Shown here piece after piece: positions 1 through 9,952 of a stretch of DNA of 64,000 nt. Numbering within the stretch: position 1 is the first letter of the stretch; each line of letters opens with the position of its first letter. The position numbers and the translations under genes were made by a program. The DNA comes from Acidianus infernus (GTDB taxonomy: Archaea > Thermoproteota > Thermoprotei_A > Sulfolobales > Sulfolobaceae): positions 904,001 to 968,000 of the forward strand of contig NZ_WFIY01000004.1 in NCBI RefSeq assembly GCF_009729545.1, read 5' to 3'. A model generated the notes under the pieces. The model ran no database searches and was not told where the DNA came from. It saw nothing but the letters and a program-made list of their open reading frames with translations.

Positions 1-53
1 CTATATACAAAGCAAATACTTAGATGCTTGGCGTTGAGCAACTTATCTAAAGA

Positions 54-61
54 TTTTTAAG
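54..61 (+). promoter_or_regulatory. TATA box of the tRNA-Ser gene
   Basis: The sequence TTTTTAAG lies about 27 bases before the first base of the tRNA, the usual archaeal TATA-to-start distance. The tRNA-Leu gene of this window has the same box (TTTTTTAAG on the minus strand at 25576-25584) at the same distance, which supports both assignments. Confidence 0.6.
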
Positions 62-84
62 TTATAGATTAGAATAAATATAAT

Positions 85-169
85 GCCGGGATCGCCTAGC
101 TCGGTTAGGGCGGCGGCCTGCTAAGCCGTTGGGGGAAACCCCGCGCGGGTTCAAATCCCGCTCCCGGCG
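85..169 (+). tRNA. tRNA-Ser (anticodon GCU)
   Basis: The acceptor stem is GCCGGGA paired with TCCCGGC (162-168), followed by discriminator G169. The anticodon loop CTGCTAA carries GCT at 120-122, reading AGC/AGU serine codons. A long GC-rich variable arm (GGGG/CCCC) between anticodon arm and T arm identifies a class II tRNA, as expected for serine. The T arm GGGTTCAAATCCC is canonical. No intron is present and CCA is not encoded. Confidence 0.97.
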
Positions 170-496
170 CTACAGAGTTCAAGATTAATTGTGGGGTAGG
201 GTAAAGTACTTATAATCTAACTAAATATTATTCTCTCTCAATTTCGCAATTTATTCAATTGTACTTTTATTTAGTGCACTAGATCTAGTAACTGTCATCA
301 TTTACTGTTCTATGTTGCTAGGCATAGAATTCTTGATTTTTAATAAAAAATCTTTAAATTCAATATTTAACATACTTTACCTTATATGTGACATTTTCCT
401 TTATTATAGATAGTTTAACTGTGTTAAAGTAACTTTATAAAAAAATATCAATGTAAAATATAAGAACTAAAAATATACATTACTCATAGATCCGAT
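170..496. other. AT-rich intergenic region upstream of doxB
   Basis: This stretch of 327 bases between tRNA-Ser and doxB has no supportable reading frame on either strand. Its right part holds the doxB promoter region, with a candidate TATA element CTTTATAAAA at 433-442. The rest is plain AT-rich sequence without evident repeats. I looked here for a fourth small dox gene and saw none. Confidence 0.5.
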
Positions 497-2260
<1,764 letters not shown>

Positions 2261-2271
2261 TTTCTTTTTTT
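2261..2271 (+). terminator. T-rich stretch after doxB
   Basis: A run of ten T in eleven bases directly follows the doxB stop codon. Archaeal RNA polymerase terminates or attenuates at such U-tracts without a hairpin. Since doxC and doxE follow on the same strand, it may cause partial termination and set a higher level of doxB message. This is inference from the sequence alone. Confidence 0.35.
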
Positions 2272-2304
2272 ACTAAATATGATTCTATCTAAAAGGTGAT
2301 TTAA

Positions 2305-3339
2305 ATGGACAAAAAGGAAAGATGGGAATTAGCCTGGACAATATTTGTAATAGTTTTATTTGCAATCGTAATAGCAGGAACTTTACCTGAAGATTTTGTA
2401 GTAGGTGGAGTTCCCTCAGTAGAAAGATGTCTAGTGGGAGTTCCTACATCTAAAATTATCGACGTTCATATTACCTCGTACCAGTACCTATTCAAGATAA
2501 ATGAAAGCGGTGGTGGAATAATATCGGATGAACTAGGAAGTCCTTATTACTATAATCTAATAATAGGACATCCTGGAGAGTACTTAAATATAACAATGAC
2601 CTCAGCGGACGTAACTTCTAACTTCTATTTTGCAGACTATTCTGATAGAGTAGTGACAGACCAAATAGTTCCAGGTTTAGTCGAATATGACGTATTACCA
2701 GTTCCAAATATAACTGGGGCTTATGCATTCTTAGGAGGAGAATACAACGGACCTTGGTTCAGCTATCAAACAGGATTACTCTTAAGTTTGCCATATAGCG
2801 GATATTTCACTTCAGGAAATATAACAGCGTATGAGAAGCAAACTTCAGTTGCACAGAGTGTGGCATTAAAGGGAGACCCGTATAATCCACCAATAATTGG
2901 GCCTTCAACATCCTTCTATTTAGTAGGAAATCAATGTGGAATATTTAACGATACTGTGCCAGGCCCTACGTTAATAACTTATGCCCATAAGACTGTCACT
3001 GTTAAAATGTATATGCCAACTCCAGATGACGATAGGAATTACTTATACAATTATTCCGTAAATGGAACAGCTTATCCAGTAACTTCAGTATATGTAGGAA
3101 TATATGCGATATGGTGGAATGGTACAATTACTTTAGTAAAGCAAGTTCCAATATCTTATGGAACTACAATGTGCTTCACTTTTAACGCTACTGCGCCAGC
3201 ATACTTATACGGAATAATAACTCCAGTATACTATAACTATAATCCTTGTGGCTTAAGTACTAAGCTTGGAGACCTAATAGGAATACAGAAAGGATATATT
3301 ATGGGTGCATGGGGAGTAATATTAGTGGAGTGTGATTAA
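2305..3339 (+). CDS. doxC: Terminal quinol oxidase subunit II-like, DoxC
   Basis: Second subunit of the dox quinol oxidase; 344 residues, with one N-terminal membrane anchor (about residues 9-27) and a long extracytoplasmic domain rich in Asn-X-Thr/Ser sites. The typical CuA ligands of cytochrome c oxidase subunit II are not evident, in keeping with a quinol oxidase. A Shine-Dalgarno-like GGTGA (2294-2298) sits 6 bases before the ATG, as expected for an internal operon gene. It lies 44 bases after doxB and directly before doxE. Confidence 0.92.
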   Translation: MDKKERWELAWTIFVIVLFAIVIAGTLPEDFVVGGVPSVERCLVGVPTSKIIDVHITSYQYLFKINESGGGIISDELGSPYYYNLIIGHPGEYLNITMTSADVTSNFYFADYSDRVVTDQIVPGLVEYDVLPVPNITGAYAFLGGEYNGPWFSYQTGLLLSLPYSGYFTSGNITAYEKQTSVAQSVALKGDPYNPPIIGPSTSFYLVGNQCGIFNDTVPGPTLITYAHKTVTVKMYMPTPDDDRNYLYNYSVNGTAYPVTSVYVGIYAIWWNGTITLVKQVPISYGTTMCFTFNATAPAYLYGIITPVYYNYNPCGLSTKLGDLIGIQKGYIMGAWGVILVECD

Positions 3340-3340
3340 A

Positions 3341-3535
3341 ATGGTTAGCTTCTTCAAAGTTTTGGGAATAGGTTACATATTAGCTATAGCGTTACTAGTA
3401 TGGGAATTGGCTGACGCTACACTTCACGCAGCAGCTGCTCCATATACAATGCTATTCACTATAATGGCTTTCATAGGCTTCATATCGTTCTTCCTATTCG
3501 TTTACTTCGCACCTCAAGAAGAGGAAAAGAAGTAA
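3341..3535 (+). CDS. doxE: Terminal quinol oxidase small subunit, DoxE
   Basis: A 64-residue protein with two hydrophobic helices (about residues 4-23 and 35-54) and a short charged C-terminus ending EEEKK. I chose the ATG at 3341 rather than the GTG at 3332, because it gives 64 residues, the length I recall for A. ambivalens DoxE, and starts just after the doxC stop. It is probably a structural membrane subunit of the oxidase. The operon ends here: the next gene is on the opposite strand 33 bases away. Confidence 0.88.
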   Translation: MVSFFKVLGIGYILAIALLVWELADATLHAAAAPYTMLFTIMAFIGFISFFLFVYFAPQEEEKK

Positions 3536-3568
3536 AAATAAGGTAATATTTTTCTTTTATTAGTTTCC

Positions 3569-4300
3569 TTATTGTATGAAGACTCTGTAAAAATTTTTCT
3601 CAATCTGCTTTTCTATTTCATCCTTGCTCAATCCTTTAATTATAGATAATTCATCTAGCGTTATGTTAACATTGCATGGTTCATTCATCTTTCCTTTTTC
3701 TGGTCCTAAAAATGGCGAATCCGTTTCAGTGAATAATCTATCTATGGGCACTTCTTTTGCGATTTGTCTTCTTAGCTTATCTCTTACTATAATTGGTGGG
3801 AAAGATAAATATCCTCCAAGGTCTAGAATCTTTCTCGCTATTTTTATACTACCTTCGAATGCATGAATTATGAAAGTTAATTTATATGAAGATACTAACT
3901 GAAGAAAGTCGTTCATTCCACCTCTTATGTGTAATATTACTGGTTTTCTGCTCTTTTCTCCTATTTCTAAGAAAGCAGATAGTACTTCTATTTCCTTTTT
4001 TCTCAGTTTTTCATCCTTTATCCAGTAGTAATCTAGTCCTACTTCGCTTATTGCTATCGCCTTATCTATTAAGGGCAATATTTTATCAACTTCTTTCTCC
4101 GCCTTCTCTATATATTCTGGATGAAATCCTATTGCAGGGTATATAATGTCTTTATATTTTCTTGCTAGTTCTAGAGTTTCTATGTCGCTATCTAAATCTA
4201 CTCCAGCGTTTATTATTTTTATACTACATTTGGATAAAATCTCATCTATCTTATCTTTAAGTTCATCAGAATTTAAGTGAGCATGAATATCAATGAGCAT
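3569..4300 (-). CDS. TatD-family metal-dependent hydrolase
   Basis: 243 residues with the TatD signature order: the N-terminal metal pair HAH (MLIDIHAHL), GFHPEY near residue 58, EVGLDYYW near 85, HIRG near 125 and TETDSPFL near 192. These are the metal ligands of TatD-type DNases of the amidohydrolase superfamily. The cellular substrate is uncertain; bacterial TatD proteins act as 3'-5' exonucleases on DNA or RNA. It converges on doxE with a 33-base gap containing a T-rich tract (3548-3559) that could terminate dox transcription. Confidence 0.9.
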   Translation of the reverse strand: MLIDIHAHLNSDELKDKIDEILSKCSIKIINAGVDLDSDIETLELARKYKDIIYPAIGFHPEYIEKAEKEVDKILPLIDKAIAISEVGLDYYWIKDEKLRKKEIEVLSAFLEIGEKSRKPVILHIRGGMNDFLQLVSSYKLTFIIHAFEGSIKIARKILDLGGYLSFPPIIVRDKLRRQIAKEVPIDRLFTETDSPFLGPEKGKMNEPCNVNITLDELSIIKGLSKDEIEKQIEKNFYRVFIQ

Positions 4301-4334
4301 AGAAAATAAAAAAATGGGAATTAATTTAAAAAAT

Positions 4335-4502
4335 TTACTTCCAAGGTTCCTTAAGTAGTGTTATCTTTACTGCATTCTCTTTTTCGTCGAATACTACTTT
4401 AACTAGATCGCCTTCCTTTATTTGGAACTTCTGCCTTATTTTAGCGGGAATTGTAACCTGGTAGTTTCTACTTACTTTTACAATTTCTTCTACGTCTGCC
4501 AT
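4335..4502 (-). CDS. AbrB/SpoVT-type DNA-binding protein, 55 residues
   Basis: Reading the minus strand gives a 55-residue protein with the swapped-hairpin AbrB pattern: VKVSRNYQVTIPAKIRQKF followed by IKEGDLVKVVFD. This is the DNA-binding fold of archaeal antitoxins and transition-state regulators. No toxin gene (PIN or RelE type) is next to it, so it is more likely a stand-alone regulator. It lies 32 bases upstream of and on the same strand as the TatD gene, so the two could share a transcript. Confidence 0.82.
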   Translation of the reverse strand: MADVEEIVKVSRNYQVTIPAKIRQKFQIKEGDLVKVVFDEKENAVKITLLKEPWK

Positions 4503-4575
4503 TTATAGATCACTATGTTACCTATTTAATATTCTAATATATAAATCTTTTTATATACAGTAAAAAATAGCTTTG

Positions 4576-4603
4576 AAAGTATTAAGAACATAGTGAATAC
4601 TTT
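4576..4603. repeat. Inverted repeat between two divergent regulator genes
   Basis: AAAGTATT (4576-4583) and AATACTTT (4596-4603) are perfect 8-base inverted arms separated by 12 bases. The repeat lies in the 250-base gap between the AbrB gene (minus) and the HTH gene (plus). Position and symmetry fit a dimeric operator, but no regulator can be assigned from sequence alone. Confidence 0.4.
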
Positions 4604-4749
4604 GGGAACGATTTACATAAATATATAATTAACTTTTATGAGTTCTTTTGTATAACGTCTTACTTCTCTATAAAAGTTGAAATGCTATCCTTAAAATACA
4701 TGGAAAAAATATATATATGAGGAGTTTAGAATCTTTATTTGTGGTTAAA

Positions 4750-5133
4750 ATGGAGCAAAGTCAGATAAGTGGATCAAGAATAAAGTTACCATCTGGAAAA
4801 GATGCAGGGTTGGTAGATATATTGTCATTTTGCTACGGACTTTCAGAAACTGACGTACAAGTATTAATGGCACTAATGAAAGGAGATGCAAGAGGAACTG
4901 AAGAACTTGAGAGCGACTTAAAGCTTTCCAAGGCATCAATTAACAGAAGTCTAAATAAGCTTTTAGAAATGGCATTAGTAATGAGGATTAAGGAACCAGG
5001 AAATAAGGCAGGAAGGCCAAGATACCTTTATAAGGCAAAGGATTACAACGAGCTAAAGTCTAAGATTTTACAAGATATTAAGGACTGTTCAGATAAGATG
5101 GCATCACTAGTTGAAAGTGAGTTTAAACCTTAA
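4750..5133 (+). CDS. Winged-helix transcriptional regulator (TrmB/MarR-like)
   Basis: 127 residues from the ATG at 4750. The helix-turn-helix spans about residues 35-90 (ETDVQVLMALMKG, then LSKASINRSLNKLLEMALVMR), followed by the wing RPRYLYK and a C-terminal helix likely to form a dimer coiled coil. The ATG at 4717 would add 11 residues. A strong TATA-like AATATATATA at 4709-4718 favours 4750, while TTAAAATA at 4691-4698 would suit 4717, so the start is unsettled. The target is unknown. Its stop overlaps that of the convergent amidohydrolase by four bases. Confidence 0.82.
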   Translation: MEQSQISGSRIKLPSGKDAGLVDILSFCYGLSETDVQVLMALMKGDARGTEELESDLKLSKASINRSLNKLLEMALVMRIKEPGNKAGRPRYLYKAKDYNELKSKILQDIKDCSDKMASLVESEFKP

Positions 5134-6356
5134 ATGAGTTCATTTAATTTTTTTGCTAGTTCGTGAATCTTTTCTTTTATGGTCTTCTTATCTATTATCT
5201 TTCCATTTATGATTATTTTATTTACATTCTCTCCAGTGGCATAATAAACTATATTTGATAACAACCTATCTTTTTTTAGTGGATACAAGTCGTACTTATT
5301 AAACAGCACTAAGTCAGCTACATAATCCTCTTTTATTAATCCGCCTTTAATTCCAAATAATTTATATCCATTTTCTGTAGTAGCTTTAAATACATGCATG
5401 GCCTTTATTCTTGTGTCCCAATAGGAGTGGCGTTGTAATAATACTGCGTTTTTCATTTCCCTTATGATATCCAAAGAATTATTGCTTGCAGGACCGTCAG
5501 TGCCTATTGTAACATTAATTCCTGCGTTCATCATTTCATAGAATGGAAACGCTCCTGCCGTTGCCAATTTCATGTTAGATGTTGGGCAATGAGTTACTGC
5601 AACAGAATCCTTCAACATATCTATTTCCCAACTAGCTACCCAACCTAAATGGACTGCTTGGAACTTTGTTATCCCCAAAGAGCGCAAATACTCTACTGGA
5701 AATTTTCCTTTTCTTAATTTTGTCTCATAAATTTCTTTCCTAGTTTCTGATAAGTGTATATTTATCCAAGTGTTTTGTTCTTCAGCTAGATCTTTTGCTA
5801 AAAGTAATGTTTTTTCGTTTACTGCGTATATGCTGTGCACATTAATTATTGGTTTAAATAGGTTAGTCTCGCGAAGTCTTCTTTGCATTTTTGCTACTTC
5901 CTCCGGGTCAAAGATTTTATCTAAGAAAGTATAACCTGCGGCAGCCCTAATACCGTATTGTTGAGAAATCTCTATTATATCTTCCGGATTAAAATACATG
6001 TCAACGAATGCTGTAGTTCCCGAAGACAACATTTCTAGTACTGCTAATTCGCTACTTAACCTAAGTATGTTCTTGCCTGCAGATCTTTCCTTTTCCCACA
6101 TTTTATCTAGCCATTCTTGTAATTCGCTATCATCGTAATATCCTCTTAAGAAGATCATTGCAGAATGAGTATGCGAATTAACAAAACCAGGTGTTACTAC
6201 ATATTCTGAACAGTCTATTTCATCTCCTTCTATTTCCTTGCCTACGTTTTTTATTTTGTCGTTATCAATTACTATGTTAACATTTTCTAGGACTTTTTCT
6301 GAGTCTACTACGAAGGAGCAATTTTTCAAAGTATACGTTTTATTAAAAACCTCCAA
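5130..6356 (-). CDS. Amidohydrolase (TrzA/SsnA-like deaminase family)
   Basis: 408 residues of the cytosine-deaminase-like amidohydrolase family. Metal ligands are visible in order: NSHTHSAM (about residue 60), NIHLSET (about 200), the HLGW region (about 237) and GTDGPAS (about 285). The C-terminal beta-sandwich carries NIIINGKII-type strands. This group includes 5-methylthioadenosine/S-adenosylhomocysteine deaminases, so deamination of a purine nucleoside or related heterocycle is likely, but the substrate is not certain. It starts at TTG, overlapping the upstream dph6-like gene by 31 bases, so the two are probably translationally coupled. Confidence 0.85.
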   Translation of the reverse strand: MEVFNKTYTLKNCSFVVDSEKVLENVNIVIDNDKIKNVGKEIEGDEIDCSEYVVTPGFVNSHTHSAMIFLRGYYDDSELQEWLDKMWEKERSAGKNILRLSSELAVLEMLSSGTTAFVDMYFNPEDIIEISQQYGIRAAAGYTFLDKIFDPEEVAKMQRRLRETNLFKPIINVHSIYAVNEKTLLLAKDLAEEQNTWINIHLSETRKEIYETKLRKGKFPVEYLRSLGITKFQAVHLGWVASWEIDMLKDSVAVTHCPTSNMKLATAGAFPFYEMMNAGINVTIGTDGPASNNSLDIIREMKNAVLLQRHSYWDTRIKAMHVFKATTENGYKLFGIKGGLIKEDYVADLVLFNKYDLYPLKKDRLLSNIVYYATGENVNKIIINGKIIDKKTIKEKIHELAKKLNELI

Positions 6357-6994
6357 TTATCCTCTCCTAATCTTTTTATTTCGCCAAATACTTTTAATCT
6401 TCTTTTAAATAACGGTGCATAAGTAACGAAAGTTTCAGCTTCTCCACCTTCAAATGCAGGATTAAAGCCATATTCTCTTGCTCTCCTTATTATTAGATCT
6501 ACGTCCTCTCTCTTTATTACCTTTCCTAAAAGTTCGTGAGGAAAACCATAAGCAGAGGTAGAAGTAATTATGAACTCGAATCCCTCATCTATAAGTTCGT
6601 ACATGTATTTTTCCTGATCTTTTCTCCACAATGGAGAATAAGTTTTCAATGATAGTTTTTCAGCTATAATATTAGCATTAAGTCTTTGATAATCAGAAAG
6701 CAAGGCCCCCGTTACAATGCCTTGAGCTCCTAAATCTTTGCATTTTTTAAAAGCAACGTATAAATCCTCAAGTTCGTTGTTCTTTTCACCCGAGGTCGGC
6801 ATTTGAATAATATTTATCCCCATGACTTCAGCTTGATATTTAGTATATTCGACATTAGGATATTGAAACATCCAAGAGTCTTCTCTTTTGGGCAGGAGAG
6901 TAAGTAAAGATATTACTTCGAAACCTTTAAATACTGCCCAATGTAAGGCGTATGTGCTATCTTTTCCTCCAGAGTATAATACGCAAACTTTCAT
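6326..6994 (-). CDS. dph6: Diphthine-ammonia ligase (Dph6-like, ATP-PPase)
   Basis: 222 residues of the archaeal PP-loop ATPase family related to Dph6, which makes the final amide in diphthamide on elongation factor 2. The N-terminus VCVLYSGGKDSTYAL is the ATP pyrophosphatase loop; GALLSDYQ (near 105), TYSPLWRKDQ and FEGGEAETFVTYAPLF are conserved further along. I chose the ATG at 6994 because it forms an ATGA overlap with the stop of the upstream methyltransferase; the TTG at 7006 is less likely. Confidence 0.88.
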   Translation of the reverse strand: MKVCVLYSGGKDSTYALHWAVFKGFEVISLLTLLPKREDSWMFQYPNVEYTKYQAEVMGINIIQMPTSGEKNNELEDLYVAFKKCKDLGAQGIVTGALLSDYQRLNANIIAEKLSLKTYSPLWRKDQEKYMYELIDEGFEFIITSTSAYGFPHELLGKVIKREDVDLIIRRAREYGFNPAFEGGEAETFVTYAPLFKRRLKVFGEIKRLGEDNWRFLIKRIL

Positions 6995-7449
6995 AATTTG
7001 TAACAATAAATAGTGTGTTCTGTTAAGCCCAATAAACCCATTGCTTTTACTTTCTTAATTTTCTCTAGAGGTAATTTATTAAATTCAAAGTCATGACTTA
7101 TAACCTTTAGACCTTTTTTGCCGTTTCTTAAAATTATATCTTCCAAGAGCTCGTTACTTCTGGGTGAAAGATATGTAGTAATTACTGTAGCCCTTGGGAT
7201 TAGAACTTCTGAAAGAGATAGTAAATCACCGCATATTATTTCCACGTCCTTAGATTTAGATTCTTTGCATAAGATTTTATTTAATTCCACACCTATAGCT
7301 AATTTAACGTGAAAATACGTCTTTGCAACTTTAAGTATTCTGCCGTCTCCGCTTCCAAAGTCTACAATAATGTCTTTTCTTCCTACATTGGCACAACTTA
7401 GCATTTCCTTAATAACTTCTTCAGGAGTTGGAATAAATGGGGCAAGCAT
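6991..7449 (-). CDS. SAM-dependent methyltransferase-like protein
   Basis: 152 residues with an N-terminal helix (FIPTPEEVIKEML) and the class I SAM-binding motif VDFGSGDGRILKVA, acidic residue in GVELNK, and IICGDLLS. The protein is short and ends soon after the Rossmann core. The pattern is that of small archaeal methyltransferase-fold proteins of unknown target, some related to lysine methyltransferases. It lies first in a methyltransferase-dph6-amidohydrolase run with overlapping ends. Confidence 0.8.
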   Translation of the reverse strand: MLAPFIPTPEEVIKEMLSCANVGRKDIIVDFGSGDGRILKVAKTYFHVKLAIGVELNKILCKESKSKDVEIICGDLLSLSEVLIPRATVITTYLSPRSNELLEDIILRNGKKGLKVISHDFEFNKLPLEKIKKVKAMGLLGLTEHTIYCYKL

Positions 7450-7508
7450 TTAAAAGTAACTAAAGAAAAAACATATTAACTTTAAGGTTAGATGAATACT
7501 TGCCTTAA

Positions 7509-7580
7509 TTACTTTTTCTTTTCCCCGCTGCTTGATGAACTGCTTGATGATTCGCTAGTAGATTTCTTCTTTTTTGCCAT
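7509..7580 (-). CDS. Possible 23-residue Lys/Ser microprotein
   Basis: A minus-strand frame encodes 23 residues of extreme composition: four lysines after MA, then STSE, eight serines in a row, GE and KKK before TAA. A TATA-like CTTTTATA (rc of 7613-7620) lies about 36 bases upstream of the ATG, which leaves a leader of roughly 10 bases. Nothing else explains this 280-base gap. It could be a real basic/serine tail peptide, a decayed 3' end of a longer gene, or chance. No family is recognised. Confidence 0.35.
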   Translation of the reverse strand: MAKKKKSTSESSSSSSSSGEKKK

Positions 7581-7612
7581 TTATGGTCTAAATATAATTT
7601 TACTCATAAACG

Positions 7613-7620
7613 TATAAAAG
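7613..7620 (-). promoter_or_regulatory. Candidate TATA box for the Lys/Ser microprotein
   Basis: On the minus strand this reads CTTTTATA with a purine-containing stretch just upstream. The expected start of transcription is about 10 bases before the ATG at 7580. No other gene start lies downstream on this strand within 100 bases, so the promoter has no other obvious client. Confidence 0.35.
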
Positions 7621-7731
7621 GATTATCTTTAGTGTTCTTGTTAAAAGATTTAAGAGAAAACTGTAAACTACTATAAAATTACGCTAAAGATTTAAACAAC
7701 GTTTAGAGATATCATGAAGAAACTAAAATCT

Positions 7732-8319
7732 TTATCTTAATAAAATTTTAGATTTAGTAAAAATTTTTACTTTTGTGTAGAAATCAGTTAATCTATTAAT
7801 ATTTCGTAAAGAATCAAGGCTTAAATCTATCATTTTTATTTCTTCAGTTCCAATTAAATAAGCGCTATTTGCAATGCCTATTAACTCTTGGAGAGAGTTA
7901 ACTTTTGAAATATTATTTTTCAAGAATCTCGTATTATAGCAGCCTAAAAGTGGTTGCGGATACTCCAATAAAGGCATTGCGATCTCATAATCCTTGCTGC
8001 AGATATATTCTACAACTCTTCTTTTAAGAAAAGGAAAATCGCATCCCGTTACAAAAACTTTATCTTTTTCAATTCTTTTAACTGCAATTTCCAAAGCTCT
8101 TATTGGTCCTATACCTTCATCTATTATTTCTATTCCGCAATTTCTTGGAATTCTAGTAACAATTATAGGCCTCTCAAAGTTTTCAGCAACTCTTTGTAGC
8201 ATTGTTTTTCCATCTATTTCAAAGGAGCATTTATCGGTTCCAAATCTCCTTGATTCTCCTCCAGCTAATATTATTGCATCAAAGAAGTCTTTGCAAGAGG
8301 ATTTTTTCTCCTCTTTCAT
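7732..8319 (-). CDS. mobA: Molybdenum cofactor guanylyltransferase MobA
   Basis: 195 residues with the nucleotidyltransferase start DAIILAGGESRRFGTDK (loop binding GTP, about residues 14-30), VTGCDFPFL (metal-binding Asp near 95) and MPLLEYPQPLLGCYNT. MobA joins GMP to molybdopterin to make the guanine dinucleotide cofactor. The gene overlaps the 3' end of moeA by 41 bases, so both are one transcription unit. An alternative is a broader NTP-transferase role, but the Mo context makes mobA the best call. Confidence 0.9.
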   Translation of the reverse strand: MKEEKKSSCKDFFDAIILAGGESRRFGTDKCSFEIDGKTMLQRVAENFERPIIVTRIPRNCGIEIIDEGIGPIRALEIAVKRIEKDKVFVTGCDFPFLKRRVVEYICSKDYEIAMPLLEYPQPLLGCYNTRFLKNNISKVNSLQELIGIANSAYLIGTEEIKMIDLSLDSLRNINRLTDFYTKVKIFTKSKILLR

Positions 8320-9430
8320 ATTTTCTTCCTCTCTTTAGAACACCAAACCAATACGCTTTGTATAACTCACTGTAAAGTCCTACCCCCCATCTTAATGGAT
8401 GGGCTTTTCCGCCTTTGTTTTCGAACAAGAATGTAGAATCCATATTGTGTCTTATTTCTATTTCTTCTCCAAGTTCTATTTCCTCAAATTTTCTTATTTC
8501 CTTCCCTATCATCCTAGAAATTATATGCAATCCATGTTCATGAAATACAGTTATTGCAGAAACTACTTGCCCTGGTAAGATTAAGATTGGTTTTCCGTTT
8601 ATTAAACCAACACTGCCTCTCTTTAGTACGTTTACTGAAACGCCTTCAAAAAGTAATTTTCCTCCTTTCTTTTCAATAACTCTCTTCACATAATCCTTTT
8701 CACCTACCGAAGACCCACCAATAGATATTATAAAATCAAACGAAGAAGCTTTTTCGATGAATTTTTCTACATCGTCTGGATTGTCCTTAGCTACACCAAG
8801 ATATGTTACATTACCAAAAGATGATAACAAAGGAATTAGAATTGGTGTTATTGAATCTACTTTTTCACCATTAGAATGAAAAGGCGAAAGTTCATCTCCG
8901 TTTGCAAATACAGCAAAGCTTATGTTAAGCACCTTTATTTTGTATATTTTCTCGTATGCTAAAATTCCTAAATGATAAGGAGTTATTTTTTCTCCTTTAT
9001 TAAGTATTTTTTCTCCTTTTTTGATATCTTCTCCTTTAGGTCTTATATCCTTTCCTTTGTGAACTTTTTCTCCTATAATTACGTAATCTCCTTCTCTCTT
9101 AGTTGCTTCAACTCTACATACTGCATCTGCTCCTTCAGGTATTGGGGCTCCAGTAGTTACGTAAAATGCTTCTCCTTCATTAATTTTAGGTACTTCCTTA
9201 CTTGACGGAAAAAGAGAACCAACGACCTTCAATTTCTTTCCAAAATCCTCGCTTCTTATTGCATATCCGTCCATTGCAGATAAGTCTCTCTCTGGGATGT
9301 CTTCTATTGAAATAATATCTTCTGCTACAATTTTACCTACTGAGTCTAGTAAATCAACTTCTCTTACAGAAGGCTTGGGAAATTCGGTTTCCTCGATAAT
9401 TTTTCTAGCTTCTTCTAAAGGGATAAGCAT
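8279..9430 (-). CDS. moeA: Molybdopterin molybdenumtransferase MoeA
   Basis: 383 residues from the ATG at 9430 (a TTG precedes it at 9433). The conserved LSAMDGYAIRSEDF is near residue 50, TGAPIPEGADAV near 93, the MoCF-fold core SIGGSSVGEKDYV near 240 and LPGQVVSA near 290. MoeA inserts molybdate (or tungstate) into adenylylated molybdopterin. It is divergent from mobB with a gap of only 27 bases, so the promoters of the two transcripts overlap or lie inside the coding ends. Confidence 0.93.
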   Translation of the reverse strand: MLIPLEEARKIIEETEFPKPSVREVDLLDSVGKIVAEDIISIEDIPERDLSAMDGYAIRSEDFGKKLKVVGSLFPSSKEVPKINEGEAFYVTTGAPIPEGADAVCRVEATKREGDYVIIGEKVHKGKDIRPKGEDIKKGEKILNKGEKITPYHLGILAYEKIYKIKVLNISFAVFANGDELSPFHSNGEKVDSITPILIPLLSSFGNVTYLGVAKDNPDDVEKFIEKASSFDFIISIGGSSVGEKDYVKRVIEKKGGKLLFEGVSVNVLKRGSVGLINGKPILILPGQVVSAITVFHEHGLHIISRMIGKEIRKFEEIELGEEIEIRHNMDSTFLFENKGGKAHPLRWGVGLYSELYKAYWFGVLKRGRKYERGEKILLQRLL

Positions 9431-9457
9431 CAATATTTAATAAGAGTATAAGTTAAT

Positions 9458-9952
9458 ATGGCATGCGTTTTTCAGATAGTTGGTAAGAAAGATTCAGGGA
9501 AAACTACAACTATTCTTGAAGTAATAAAGGAATTAAAACGCAAAAGAAAAGACTTAATAATAGCAGTAGTAAAGCACTCTCACCACGTTATTGATGATGA
9601 AAATAAAGATACTTTTAAGTTTAAGAAAGAGGGGGCAGACTTAGTAATCTTCCATAGTAATGATTGTGCATTATTCTTTGATTGTAAAGACTTTGATTAT
9701 CTCTCGTTATTCCCTGCAGATATTATACTTATTGAAGGATTTAAGGATTTAAACCTAGGTGATAAATTTGAAATAAGATCTCCAGAAGAAGCCAAGGAGA
9801 TTGCTGAAAATATATCCAAAAAAGCTGAAGGATGTATAAGTTACCCCAATATAGAGATTAATGGAGAAAAGGCTCAAAAGTCTTTGCTTACATTCTTCTT
9901 ATATACAATTATGAAAAAATATGGAATAAAGGAGATTAGAATTGCAGATTAA
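9458..9952 (+). CDS. mobB: Molybdopterin-guanine dinucleotide biosynthesis protein MobB
   Basis: 164 residues beginning with a P-loop, VGKKDSGKTTTILEVI, followed by VAVVKHSHH (the KHxxH element typical of MobB) and IILIEGFKD as Walker B/EGFK motif. MobB binds GTP and assists MobA. It faces moeA-mobA, completing a compact cofactor-maturation block. Its last codons overlap the start of the CBS-domain gene by 11 bases, suggesting coupled translation. Confidence 0.92.
   Translation: MACVFQIVGKKDSGKTTTILEVIKELKRKRKDLIIAVVKHSHHVIDDENKDTFKFKKEGADLVIFHSNDCALFFDCKDFDYLSLFPADIILIEGFKDLNLGDKFEIRSPEEAKEIAENISKKAEGCISYPNIEINGEKAQKSLLTFFLYTIMKKYGIKEIRIAD

Noticed and set aside
5530..5570. C/D box pattern on the minus strand (ATGATGA and CTGA)
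   Set aside because: Spacing is only 27 bases and the segment lies inside well-conserved amidohydrolase coding sequence.
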